A model generated the notes under the pieces. It was not told where the DNA came from, made no database searches, and worked only from the letters and a program-made list of their open reading frames with translations. DNA of 64,000 nucleotides, taken from NCBI GenBank assembly GCA_965219235.1, contig OZ244721.1, positions 2,480,001 to 2,544,000 of the forward strand, given 5' to 3'. The stretch comes from CBDHCC01 sp965219235. GTDB taxonomy: Bacteria; Pseudomonadota; Alphaproteobacteria; Sphingomonadales; Sphingomonadaceae. Shown in pieces: positions 7,735 through 16,184 of this stretch. Both the position numbers and the translations under genes were made by a program. Within the stretch, counting starts at the first letter, position 1, and each line of letters opens with the position of its first letter.

Positions 7735-8792
7735 GCCACAACACCACCGGCCGCCTGTTCCGCCTGACGACCTGGGGGGAGAGCCACGGACCGGCGATCG
7801 GGGCGGTGGTGGACGGGTGCCCGCCGGGGCTCACGCTGTCGGAGGCCGACATCCAGCCGTTCCTGGACCGGCGGCGGCCGGGGCAGTCGCGCTTCACCAC
7901 CCAGCGGAGGGAACCCGACCGGGTCCGCGTCCTGTCCGGCGTGTACGAGGGCCGCACGACGGGGACTCCGATCGCGCTCCACATCGGCAACGTGGATCAA
8001 CGCTCCAAGGATTACACGGAGGTCGCCCGCGCTTACCGCCCCGGCCACGCCGACTACGCCTACGACGCCAAATACGGGCTGCGCGATCCGCGCGGCGGCG
8101 GGCGGTCCTCGGCGCGCGAGACGGCGATGCGGGTGGCGGCGGGAGCGATCGCTCGGCTCGTGATCCCGCAGGTGGCGATCATCGGCTGGGTCGAGGCGAT
8201 CGGGGGCGACGCGATCGAGCAGTTCGACGCGGACGAGATCGGCCGCAATCCCTTCTTCTGCCCCGACGCCGCCGCCGCCGAGCGGTGGGAGGGGCTGGTG
8301 GACCGGGCGCGGCGCGACGGCAGCTCGCTGGGCGCGGTGGTGGCGGTGGAGGCGACGGGCGTGCCCGCCGGCTGGGGCGCGCCCGTCTATGCCAAGCTCG
8401 ACGCCGATCTGGCGGGCGCGCTGATGTCGATCAACGCCGCCAAGGGCGTGGAGATCGGCGACGGCTTCCGCGCGGGCGCGGCGCGGGGCGAGGACAACGC
8501 CGACGCGATGCGGCCCGGACCGGAGGGTCCGGTCTTCGGCGGCAACCACGCCGGCGGCGTGGCGGGCGGGATCTCGACGGGCCAGCCGGTCACCGCGCGC
8601 GTCGCCTTCAAGCCGACCTCCTCCATCCGGACGCCCATCGACACGATCACGCCGGCGGGCGAGGCGACCACCATCGCCACGACCGGCCGCCACGATCCGT
8701 GCGTCGGCATCCGCGGCGTGCCGGTGGTCGAGGCGATGATGGCGCTTGTGCTGGCCGACCAGTTCCTGCTTCACCGGGCGCAATGCGGCTGA
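7731..8792 (+). CDS. aroC: Chorismate synthase
   Basis: A 353-residue FMNH2-dependent enzyme that converts EPSP to chorismate, the branch point for aromatic amino acids, folate and ubiquinone. Landmarks are [12 protein letters not shown] at the N-terminus, the RPGHADYAY and [14 protein letters not shown] signatures, [12 protein letters not shown] and a C-terminal [13 protein letters not shown]. The ATG at 7731 is chosen because the protein then begins [11 protein letters not shown], as family members do. It overlaps the RES toxin stop (ATGA). Confidence 0.97.
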   Translation: MSHNTTGRLFRLTTWGESHGPAIGAVVDGCPPGLTLSEADIQPFLDRRRPGQSRFTTQRREPDRVRVLSGVYEGRTTGTPIALHIGNVDQRSKDYTEVARAYRPGHADYAYDAKYGLRDPRGGGRSSARETAMRVAAGAIARLVIPQVAIIGWVEAIGGDAIEQFDADEIGRNPFFCPDAAAAERWEGLVDRARRDGSSLGAVVAVEATGVPAGWGAPVYAKLDADLAGALMSINAAKGVEIGDGFRAGAARGEDNADAMRPGPEGPVFGGNHAGGVAGGISTGQPVTARVAFKPTSSIRTPIDTITPAGEATTIATTGRHDPCVGIRGVPVVEAMMALVLADQFLLHRAQCG

Positions 8793-8805
8793 CCCACTCC
8801 CCCCG

Positions 8806-10593
8806 ATGATCGAGGCGATTCGCGCGCTGGTCGCGGAGCACCAGGCCGCCATCGGCCTGGTCGTGCTGGCGCTCATCTTCGTGGGGTTCGTGCTCGAACG
8901 CTTTCCGGCCGCCGTGGTCGCCATCATCGGGGCGACGACCCTGCTGGCACTGGGCATCCTCGACTCCAAGTCGGTGTTCGGCGTCTTCGCCAACCCCGCG
9001 CCGATCACCATCGGGGCGATGTTCATCCTGTCGGGCGCGCTGCTGCGCACCGGCACACTCGACGCGGTGGCCAACATCATCGTCAGTCGCGCCGAGACCC
9101 ATCCGATCCGCGCGACGGTCGAGCTGTTCGCGGGCGTGTTCGTCGCCTCGGCCTTCATGAACAACACGCCCGTCGTGATCGTCATGATCCCGCTGGTGGC
9201 GAAGCTCGCCCAGGCGACCGGCTTTCCCGTCAAGCGGCTGCTGATCCCGCTGTCCTTCATCTGCATCCTGGGGGGCACCACCACGCTCATCGGCACGTCG
9301 ACCAACCTGCTGGTCGACGGCGTGGCGCGGGAGGCGGGGCTGCCGGGCTTCGGCATCTTCTCCATCACGCCCTACGGATTGGCGGCCGGCGCGGCGGGGA
9401 TCGCGGTGCTGGTGCTGTTCGCCCGCCACCTGCTGCCGAGCGACGATGCGGCCGGCATGTTCGGAGAGGACGAGGACACCGAGTTCCTGACCGAGCTGAC
9501 GCTCCGCGACGAAAGCGGCCTGGCGGGACTCCCCCTGCGCGAGGCGGCGGTCATGCGGCGGCGCACCGTCACGCCGATCGCCGTCAAGCACGACGGCCGC
9601 TTCCGGCGAAAGGGCGTGCTGGACCACCCGCTCTCCGTCGGCGACCGGGTGGTGGCGCGCATGGCGCTGTCGGAGATCCTGTCGCTCACCCAATCGCGCG
9701 ACTGGACGGTGGGCATCGCCGACGGGGAGACGGCAGCCGTCGAGCCCGCCGAGGTTGTGGAGGCGACGCTCGCCCCCAGCCACCCCGCGCTGGGTCAGCG
9801 GCTCGCCAACATCCCGCTGTTGTCGGCGCAGAGCGTGCGCATCCTGGGCATGACCCGCTTCCGCACGCTGCCCGCGCCCGACCTGCCCGGCGCGCGGATG
9901 CGGGCCGCCGACCGGCTGGTGATCGCCGGTCCCGCCGACCAGATCGCCGACCTGCGCCTCAACCCCAATCTGTACGGTGTCGGCAAGACCCGCGCGCGCG
10001 AGTTCCGGCGCACCCGCGCGCCGATCGCCATCGCGGCCTTGGCGGGCGTGGTGATCTTCTCCGCGCTCGGCTGGGTGGACATCGGCGTGGCGGCGCTGAT
10101 CGCGGTGGGCGCCATCCTGCTCGCGCGCTGCATCGACGCGGAGGAGGCGTGGTCCTCGCTCGACGGCAACGTGCTGGTGCTGATCTACGGAATGCTGGCC
10201 GTCGGCGCGGGACTGGAGCGGGCGGGCAGCGTGGAGCTGATCGTTGACGCCGTGACCCCGCTGCTGCGTGAGGTCCCCGCCTGGGGCCTGGTCGTCGCCG
10301 TCTATCTGCTGTCGGTGGTGCTCACCGAAGTCATCACGAACAATGCGGTCGCGATCCTGGTCACGCCGCTCGTGATCGCTCTCGCCCGCGACCTGGGCAC
10401 CGACCCGCGCCCGCTGATCATCGCCGTCATGTTCGCCGCCTCGGCGAGCTTCGCCACGCCGATCGGCTATCAGACCAACACGCTGGTCTACGCGGCCGGC
10501 AACTACCGCTTCACCGACTTCCTGAAGGCCGGCCTGCCGCTGACGGTCGCGGTGGCGGCGGCGACGTGCCTGGCGATCGTGCTGCTGGCGTGA
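8806..10593 (+). CDS. SLC13-type anion permease with TrkA-C domains
   Basis: A 595-residue membrane transporter of the DASS/SLC13 (citrate-sulfate permease-like) fold. Two blocks of hydrophobic helices (about residues 10-200 and 400-595) each hold a hairpin motif: SAFMNNTPVVIVMIP in the first and EVITNNAVAILVTP in the second. Between them lie two cytosolic RCK_C/TrkA-C domains (about 215-390). Such proteins import sulfate, dicarboxylates or related anions with sodium. The substrate is not predictable. The start is 13 bases after aroC. Confidence 0.9.
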   Translation: MIEAIRALVAEHQAAIGLVVLALIFVGFVLERFPAAVVAIIGATTLLALGILDSKSVFGVFANPAPITIGAMFILSGALLRTGTLDAVANIIVSRAETHPIRATVELFAGVFVASAFMNNTPVVIVMIPLVAKLAQATGFPVKRLLIPLSFICILGGTTTLIGTSTNLLVDGVAREAGLPGFGIFSITPYGLAAGAAGIAVLVLFARHLLPSDDAAGMFGEDEDTEFLTELTLRDESGLAGLPLREAAVMRRRTVTPIAVKHDGRFRRKGVLDHPLSVGDRVVARMALSEILSLTQSRDWTVGIADGETAAVEPAEVVEATLAPSHPALGQRLANIPLLSAQSVRILGMTRFRTLPAPDLPGARMRAADRLVIAGPADQIADLRLNPNLYGVGKTRAREFRRTRAPIAIAALAGVVIFSALGWVDIGVAALIAVGAILLARCIDAEEAWSSLDGNVLVLIYGMLAVGAGLERAGSVELIVDAVTPLLREVPAWGLVVAVYLLSVVLTEVITNNAVAILVTPLVIALARDLGTDPRPLIIAVMFAASASFATPIGYQTNTLVYAAGNYRFTDFLKAGLPLTVAVAAATCLAIVLLA

Positions 10594-10602
10594 ATGGCGT
10601 TG

Positions 10603-10626
10603 CCCTCTCCCCTTGAGGGGAGAGGG
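10603..10626. repeat. CCCTCTCCCC palindrome, possible transcript-end hairpin
   Basis: Arms CCCTCTCCCC (10603-10612) and GGGGAGAGGG (10617-10626) with a 4-base loop follow ten bases after the permease stop. The same arms form both ends of the element at 14389-14522. There is no T-run, so it would be a poor intrinsic terminator, but it could stabilise the 3' end. Confidence 0.6.
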
Positions 10627-10688
10627 GGGGGCGCCTCTCTTGACCTTCACCCCTCGCGCACCCCATCGCCACGGCGAAGGGGAGCGGC

Positions 10689-12005
10689 ATGAGCACGGTC
10701 GACGGGATCAGCGAGAGCACGGAGGAGCGCGAGGACTCCGCGCTCGCGCTGCACTGGCAGATGGCGATCGGCTTCGCGATCGGGCTGATCGGCGGGCTGA
10801 TCGTGAACCTCACCGCGGGTGGCGCGCCGTGGGTCACGACGGTGACGACCACTGTCACCGGGCCGATCGGCCAGATCTTCCTGCGCCTGCTCTTCATGCT
10901 GGTGATCCCGCTGCTGTTCTCCGCGCTCGTCGTCGGCATCTCGGAGATGGGGGAGATCCGCTCGCTCAGGCGGGTCGGCGTCCAGACGCTGGTCTATACG
11001 ATCCTGGTCTCCACCGTCGCCGTCGTGCTGTCGCTGCTGCTCGTCAACCTGGTCCAGCCCGGGCGCGGCGTCGATCCGGCGGTGGCGCGCGAGCTGCTGG
11101 CGAGCGCCTCCACCGGCGCCCAGGGCATCGTGGCGCGGGCCGGGGACTCGCCGACCGGCATCGAGGCGCTGCTCAACATCATCCCCACCAACATCGTCAC
11201 CGCCATGGCGGAGAACGACGTGCTGGCGGTCATGTTCTTCGCGCTGATCTTCGGCATCGGCCTCGTGCTCGTCCAGTCGCCGGCGACCGAGAAGCTGCAA
11301 GCCGGCGTCGAGGGCCTGCTGCAGGTGATGATGCGTCTGATCGGCGTGGTCATCCGCATGGCCCCGCTGGCGGTCGCGTGCTTCATGTTCAACCTGGCCG
11401 CCCTGTTCGGCTGGGAGCTGCTGGTGCGGCTGGGGGCCTATTGCGCGGTGGTGCTGGGCGCGCTCGGCCTCCAGATGTTCGTGGTCTTCCCGCTCATCCT
11501 TCTGCTGGTGGCGAAGAAGAGCCCGCTCGCGTTCTTCCGGCAGACGCAGGAGGCGACGCTGGTGGCGTTCTCCACCGCGTCCTCCAACGCCACCCTGCCC
11601 ACCGCGCTCAAGGTCGCCGACGAGGGGCTGCGCCTGCCGCCGCGCATCGCGCGCTTCGTGCTGACGATCGGGGCGACCGCCAACCAGAACGGCACCGCGA
11701 TGTTCGAGGGCGTGACGGTGCTGTTCCTGGCCCAGTTCTTCGGCGTCGAGCTGTCGATCGTGCAGCAGGCGAGCGTCATGCTGGTGTGCATCCTGGGCGG
11801 CATCGGCACGGCGGGCGTGCCGGCCGGGTCGCTGCCGGTGATCGCGCTGATCCTGGGGTCCGTCGGCGTGCCGCCGGCCGGCATCGGACTGGTGCTGGGC
11901 GTGGATCGCTTCCTGGACATGTGCCGCACGACGTTGAACGTCGTCGGCGATCTGGTGGCGGCGACGGTGGTGTCGGCGCTGAACGGGGAGGGGCGAGCAA
12001 TCTAG
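10689..12005 (+). CDS. Dicarboxylate/amino acid:cation symporter (SLC1/DAACS family)
   Basis: A 438-residue secondary transporter related to GltP, DctA and GltPh. Visible motifs are the early helix GFAIGLIGGLIVN, the serine-rich hairpin STASSNATLPTAL (HP1, about residue 295-307), the NQNGTAMFEG unwound TM7 region, and HP2 IGTAGVPAGSLPVIALIL followed by the TM8 signature LVLGVDRFLDMCRTTLNVVGD. It imports glutamate, aspartate or C4-dicarboxylates with Na+ or H+. It lies 95 bases after the SLC13-type permease. Confidence 0.94.
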   Translation: MSTVDGISESTEEREDSALALHWQMAIGFAIGLIGGLIVNLTAGGAPWVTTVTTTVTGPIGQIFLRLLFMLVIPLLFSALVVGISEMGEIRSLRRVGVQTLVYTILVSTVAVVLSLLLVNLVQPGRGVDPAVARELLASASTGAQGIVARAGDSPTGIEALLNIIPTNIVTAMAENDVLAVMFFALIFGIGLVLVQSPATEKLQAGVEGLLQVMMRLIGVVIRMAPLAVACFMFNLAALFGWELLVRLGAYCAVVLGALGLQMFVVFPLILLLVAKKSPLAFFRQTQEATLVAFSTASSNATLPTALKVADEGLRLPPRIARFVLTIGATANQNGTAMFEGVTVLFLAQFFGVELSIVQQASVMLVCILGGIGTAGVPAGSLPVIALILGSVGVPPAGIGLVLGVDRFLDMCRTTLNVVGDLVAATVVSALNGEGRAI

Positions 12006-12129
12006 CTCCCCTCCCTGCTTGCAGGGAGGGGTTTGGGGGTGGGTGCGAGCGAAGCGAGCTGCTCAGTCGCGAGAGCTCGGCTGCGCCTCGCCACCCACCC
12101 CTCGTTCCCCTCCCTTGTAGGGAGGGGAG
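12006..12129. repeat. Palindromic element, CTCCCCTCCCTGC...GGGTGGGTGCG family (family D, copy 1)
   Basis: Hairpin CTCCCCTCCCTGCTTGCAGGGAGGGG at the left, GGGTGGGTGCGAGC in the middle-left and its complement CCACCCACCCC to the right, closing with CCCCTCCCTTGTAGGGAGGGG. Copy 2 is at 16039-16176. It lies between two convergent genes, touching the stop of the symporter and that of the methyltransferase, so it may serve as a two-way terminator. Confidence 0.75.
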
Positions 12130-12133
12130 GCGC

Positions 12134-12868
12134 TCACGTCCGCCTCACACCCACCACCGTCCCCTTCGTCCCCCCGCCCTCCAACCGCCAGTCGAACCCC
12201 GGCCAGTCGCGCGTCCAGCGCCGCCGGATCAGCCGCTCGCCCGGCCGAGCGCCGTCGTCGAGGATGACCGTGCCGCCCACCGGCACCCGGTCGAACAGCC
12301 GCTCGGCCGCGCCGCGCGTGAGCGGGTGGAGCGTCCAGGGCGGACCGTCGATCACCAGCAGGTCGATGCGCTCCGGCAGGCCGTCCAGCCGGTAGAACGC
12401 GCCGGGCCAGCCGTGCGGGCGGGAGTCCTCCAGCGGCGCGTGGCGCAGGTCCGCTGCGACCCCATGCTCCGCCAGCCAGGCGCGCGTTGCGTCCACGAAC
12501 TCCGCATTCTGGTCGAGCCCCGTCAGCCGCCCGCCGCCATGCCGCTCCAGCGCACGGGCTAGGACCAGCGAGGAGGCGCCGATCCCCAGCTCGACCACGG
12601 CGGCCGGCCGATCGTGCCGCACGATGTCGACCAGCCGGTGGAGGAGGCCCGCGTCCGCCTTCCAGCTGCCGAGATGGGGCAGCGCGTCGTCGGGCAGGGC
12701 GACGCGATCGAGCAGCAGCCGCTTCGATGCCTTGGAGCCGCCCCGCAGCGAGCGGGCGAGGAACGGGAGGGTGGCGGGCAGGAAGGCGGCGAAGGCGAGG
12801 CGGTCGGTCCAGCGCGGCGTATATGCGCCGTGGTCGGTCAGGAGGGGGGTCGGGTGACGGGAGGTCAT
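12134..12868 (-). CDS. Class I SAM-dependent methyltransferase-like protein
   Basis: A 244-residue protein with the Rossmann-type core. Motif I is VVELGIGASSLVLARAL, followed by an acidic strand end GLDQNAEF and a catalytic-loop-like DLLVIDGPPWT. It is closest in layout to the Methyltransf_24 and cephalosporin hydroxylase-like group. Substrate is unknown. The start chosen is the ATG at 12868; the frame runs further upstream but only through the repeat at 12878-13033. It is read in the same direction as purA. Confidence 0.8.
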   Translation of the reverse strand: MTSRHPTPLLTDHGAYTPRWTDRLAFAAFLPATLPFLARSLRGGSKASKRLLLDRVALPDDALPHLGSWKADAGLLHRLVDIVRHDRPAAVVELGIGASSLVLARALERHGGGRLTGLDQNAEFVDATRAWLAEHGVAADLRHAPLEDSRPHGWPGAFYRLDGLPERIDLLVIDGPPWTLHPLTRGAAERLFDRVPVGGTVILDDGARPGERLIRRRWTRDWPGFDWRLEGGGTKGTVVGVRRT

Positions 12869-12877
12869 GATGCCATT

Positions 12878-13033
12878 CCTCCCCGGAACGGGGAGGGGGA
12901 CCACCGAAGGTGGTGGAGGGGTTTGCCGCAGGGTAAAGGCCGAGTTCCTACGTCCACCGTCCGCTCCCGCCCACCAGCCTTGGCAAACCCCTCCGTCAGG
13001 GCTGCGCCCTGCCACCTCCCCGTGCCGGGGAGG
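12878..13033. repeat. Palindromic element (family C, copy 2)
   Basis: The same structure as 2405-2549: end palindromes CCTCCCCGGAACGGGGAGG and CCTCCCCGTGCCGGGGAGG, with GGACCACCGAAGGTGGTGG inside the left end. It sits between the purA stop and the methyltransferase start, beginning ten bases from the latter. Confidence 0.75.
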
Positions 13034-13046
13034 AATACATCCTCCC

Positions 13047-14336
13047 TCAATCCGCGAACGGGTCGCGCACCAGGATGGTGTCGTCGCGTTCGGGACTGGT
13101 GGAGACCAGCAGCACCGGGCAGCGGATCAGCTCCTCCACGCGGCGGATGTACTTGATCGCGGCGGCCGGCAGGTCGGCCCAGGAGCGCGCGCCCGCCGTG
13201 CTGTCGGACCAGCCCTCCATCTCCTCCCACACCGGACGACAGCGCGCCTGCTCGCCGGCCTGGGCGGGCAGATGGTCGAGCGTCTCGCCGTCCAGCTCGT
13301 AGCCGACCCCCACCCGGAGGGTCTCGAACCCGTCCAGCACGTCCAGCTTGGTGAGCGCGATGCCGCCGATGCCGCCGACCGCCACCGACTGGCGCACGAG
13401 CGCGGCGTCGAACCAGCCGCAGCGGCGCTTGCGGCCGGTCACCGTGCCGAACTCGTGGCCGCGCACGCCCAGCCGCTCGCCGGTCGCGTCCTCCAGCTCG
13501 GTCGGGAAGGGGCCGGCCCCGACGCGGGTGGCGTAGGCCTTGGCGATGCCCAGCACCGTGCCCGTCGCTCCCGGTGCCAGCCCGGTGCCGCTCGCCGCCG
13601 TGCCCGCCACCGTGTTGGACGAGGTGACGAAGGGATAGGTGCCGTGATCGACGTCCAAGAGCACGCCCTGCGCGCCCTCGAACAGCAGCCGCTTGCCCGC
13701 CGCGCGCGCCTCGTTGAGCGTCCGCCAGACGGGTTTGGCGTAGGACAGCACCTTGGGCGCGATGTCCCGCAGCTCGTCCAGCAGGGCGTCGCGGTCCACG
13801 GGGGGCGCTCCGAACCCGGCCCGGAGCGCGTCGTGATGGGCGAGGAGGCGGTCGAGCTGCGGCTCCAGCTCGTCCAGGTGCGCGAGGTCGCACAGGCGGA
13901 TGGCCCGCCGGCCCGCCTTGTCCTCGTAGGCCGGGCCGATGCCGCGCCGCGTCGTGCCGATCTTGCCCGACCCGCTGGCGTCCTCGCGCAGGCCATCGAG
14001 TTCGCGGTGGAGCGGCAGGATGAGCGGACAGGCGTCCGACACCTCCAGCGTGTCCGGCGTGACGCGGACGCCCTGCGCCTCCAGCCGCTCGATCTCGGCG
14101 GTCAGCGCCCAGGGGTCGAGCACCACGCCGTTGCCGATCACCGACGGCGTGCCGCGCACGACGCCCGACGGGAGCAGCGACAGCTTGTAGGTCTGGTCGC
14201 CCACCACCAGCGTGTGGCCGGCGTTGTGGCCGCCCTGGAAGCGCACGACCAGGTCGGCGCGCTCGGCCAGCCAGTCGACGATCTTCCCCTTGCCCTCGTC
14301 GCCCCACTGGGCGCCCACGACGGTCACGTTGGCCAT
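13047..14336 (-). CDS. purA: Adenylosuccinate synthetase
   Basis: A 429-residue GTP-dependent ligase that joins IMP and aspartate, the first committed step to AMP. The P-loop variant WGDEGKGK is at residues 11-18 with catalytic Asp13, and the GHNAGHT motif has the catalytic His at about residue 40. Further family segments are [37 protein letters not shown], and [17 protein letters not shown]. Full length. An AGGAG ribosome binding site precedes the ATG. Confidence 0.98.
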   Translation of the reverse strand: MANVTVVGAQWGDEGKGKIVDWLAERADLVVRFQGGHNAGHTLVVGDQTYKLSLLPSGVVRGTPSVIGNGVVLDPWALTAEIERLEAQGVRVTPDTLEVSDACPLILPLHRELDGLREDASGSGKIGTTRRGIGPAYEDKAGRRAIRLCDLAHLDELEPQLDRLLAHHDALRAGFGAPPVDRDALLDELRDIAPKVLSYAKPVWRTLNEARAAGKRLLFEGAQGVLLDVDHGTYPFVTSSNTVAGTAASGTGLAPGATGTVLGIAKAYATRVGAGPFPTELEDATGERLGVRGHEFGTVTGRKRRCGWFDAALVRQSVAVGGIGGIALTKLDVLDGFETLRVGVGYELDGETLDHLPAQAGEQARCRPVWEEMEGWSDSTAGARSWADLPAAAIKYIRRVEELIRCPVLLVSTSPERDDTILVRDPFAD

Positions 14337-14388
14337 GCGAAGCTCCTGTTCGCAGGCGGCGTTAGGGGAGGGTCGGTGTGAATTAAAG

Positions 14389-14522
14389 CCCTCTCCCCTT
14401 CAGGGGAGAGGGTTGGGAGAGGGGGACGGGATGGTGACTGGGTGCGAGACTGGCCGCTTGCGTTCCCCTCTCCCTTCCGCCGGTTGTGGCGGCTCCCTCC
14501 CTCTCCCCTGAAGGGGAGAGGG
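14389..14522. repeat. Palindromic element with CCCTCTCCCC arms (family E)
   Basis: Each end carries the hairpin CCCTCTCCCCTTCAGGGGAGAGGG or its variant, about 130 bases apart, and the whole is a larger inverted repeat. It lies between the udgX stop and the purA start region. A single hairpin of the same kind is at 10603-10626, and a half at about 246-257. Confidence 0.7.
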
Positions 14523-14530
14523 CTTCCGCG

Positions 14531-15994
14531 TCACCCCAGCGCCGCCAGCCGCTCGCGCACCAGCGTCAGGTCGGCCACGAACTTCGCCCGCTCCGCCGCC
14601 TTGCGCGCCTCGTCGGGGATGCGGAGCAGGTAACTTGGATGCACCGTGATCCACAGCTCGCCGCCGCTCTCGATCGGGTGCGGGCGTCCCCGCATCCGGC
14701 CGATGGTCACCGCCTGGCCGGTCAGCGCGCGCCCCGCCGATCCACCGAGCGCCACCGTGATCTTGGGGCCGACGATCTCCCGCTCCCGCTCCTGCCACCA
14801 GCGGCAGGCCTCGATCTCGGACGCGTCGGGCGTCTGGTGGATGCGCCGCGTGCCGCGCGGCTCGAACTTGAAGTGCTTGACGGCGTTGGTGATGTAGGTG
14901 GTCGCACGGTCGATCCCCGCCTCGACCAGCGCGGCGTCGAGCATCTGCCCGGCCGGGCCGACGAACGGCAGGCCGGCCAGGTCCTCCTGATCGCCCGGCT
15001 GCTCGCCCACCAGCATCAGGGCCGCATCGGCCGGTCCCTGGCCGAACACCGTCTGGGTCGCGGGTTCCCACAGGGGACACCGTTGGCACTGGGACGCCTC
15101 ATCCCGCAACGCCGCCAGCGCGGCCTCGGCGCTGGAGCCGCCGCGCGCGACGCGGGTCTCCTCCAAGGGCGCGCCCGGAGGAGCTGTATGCGCCGGCGGC
15201 GGCTCCGGCTGGCGCGAACCGGCTTTTATCATGGCGGCTTCCCTCTGCTGCGCGCCGGCGATCATCGCGGGGACCAGCGCGGTCTCGGGCAGGTTGGCCC
15301 AGTATTTCTTCGGCATCTCCGACAGCATCGCGCCGACCTTCAGCCGCGCGGGGTTGAAGATCGACTTGAAGTAGCTCTTCCACAGCTCCTCGACCGGATC
15401 GCCGTCGGGCGCGTCGGCCCTGGTCGCGCCCGGCCCCTCGCGCACCGCCTCGCCGTCCCAGTGGATCGAGACCTCCGGCGTGAGGATCGACCAGTTCAGG
15501 CTGGCGAAGCGGCGCACGAAGAAGCCGGCGTTGGCGCGCACGATGTGGTGGTCGGGCTCGAAGAAGGCGACGAAGCGGGTGGCGCCGTCCTCCTCCATCT
15601 CGCGGAAGCGCACGAAGGCGTGCATCTTGTGGCTGTCGCGCCGGACCGCCTTGGCCAGGGTCTGGAGCCGGTCGAGGCGCGGGTCGGCGCGATCGTCCAT
15701 GCTGGCGCGCCTGTCGGAGAGCGCGATCAGCTGTTCGTAGAGCAGCGCGAAGCGTTCGGAATCGGAGTGGAGCACGACCTGGCGGGCGAGGTCGAGGAAC
15801 GGCTTGGGGACGGACAGCGTGCGATCCGGCGCGGCGGCCGGCAGCGACGCCGCACCGGAAAACAGATCGCCCGCGTCGCCCGCCACCCCCCAGCTCACCT
15901 CCGCCGGATGCGCACCGGCCAGCGCGAGTGCGCGCGCCGCATCGCGCCAGCCGTCGAAATCGTCGGGGCGGGCGAGGGTGACGCGGTGGGGCAT
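14531..15994 (-). CDS. DUF4130-UdgX fusion, uracil-DNA glycosylase-family DNA repair protein
   Basis: A 487-residue protein with two parts. Residues 1 to about 240 match the DUF4130 'DNA metabolism' domain that partners the SPL-like radical SAM protein. Residues about 300-487 are a family 4-type uracil-DNA glycosylase domain of the UdgX class. GEQPGDQ (330-336) gives motif A, and the extra R-loop reads GTRRIH with His386. In UdgX the equivalent His attacks the sugar and leaves the enzyme covalently bound to the abasic site. The usual Lys before RRIH is Thr here. The ATG at 15994 excludes a repeat-derived upstream extension. It follows the radical SAM gene on the same strand. Confidence 0.9.
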   Translation of the reverse strand: MPHRVTLARPDDFDGWRDAARALALAGAHPAEVSWGVAGDAGDLFSGAASLPAAAPDRTLSVPKPFLDLARQVVLHSDSERFALLYEQLIALSDRRASMDDRADPRLDRLQTLAKAVRRDSHKMHAFVRFREMEEDGATRFVAFFEPDHHIVRANAGFFVRRFASLNWSILTPEVSIHWDGEAVREGPGATRADAPDGDPVEELWKSYFKSIFNPARLKVGAMLSEMPKKYWANLPETALVPAMIAGAQQREAAMIKAGSRQPEPPPAHTAPPGAPLEETRVARGGSSAEAALAALRDEASQCQRCPLWEPATQTVFGQGPADAALMLVGEQPGDQEDLAGLPFVGPAGQMLDAALVEAGIDRATTYITNAVKHFKFEPRGTRRIHQTPDASEIEACRWWQEREREIVGPKITVALGGSAGRALTGQAVTIGRMRGRPHPIESGGELWITVHPSYLLRIPDEARKAAERAKFVADLTLVRERLAALG

Positions 15995-16038
15995 TGGTGG
16001 GAGAACGGGCAGGGAGGGGCGGAGTTGCGCCAAAGCTT

Positions 16039-16176
16039 CTCCCCTCCCTGAAAGGGAGGGCCGGGGGTGGGTGCGCGTGCGGAGCGCGCGCTCCCAAGCC
16101 GGTTGGTTCAGCCCGACATCGTGGCTCGCTTCGCTCGCACCCACCCCTCGATCCCCTCCCTTGCAGGAAGGGGAGG
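16039..16176. repeat. Palindromic element (family D, copy 2)
   Basis: Hairpin CTCCCCTCCCTGAAAGGGAGGG at the left, GGGGTGGGTGCG and its complement CGCACCCACCCC inside, and CCCCTCCCTTGCAGGAAGGGG at the right. It fills most of the gap between the radical SAM gene and udgX and could reduce read-through between them. Confidence 0.75.
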
Positions 16177-16184
16177 CGGAGCCT

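Noticed and set aside
10594..10688. Strong intrinsic terminator after the SLC13-type permease
   Set aside because: The hairpin lacks a following T-run, so it is listed only as a palindrome.
12869..13015. N-terminal extension of the methyltransferase
   Set aside because: The upstream frame is translated repeat sequence (family C) and has no resemblance to the family; the ATG at 12868 is sufficient.
15995..16144. N-terminal extension of the UdgX fusion
   Set aside because: The extra 50 residues derive from the family D repeat, and the DUF4130 domain begins right after the ATG at 15994.
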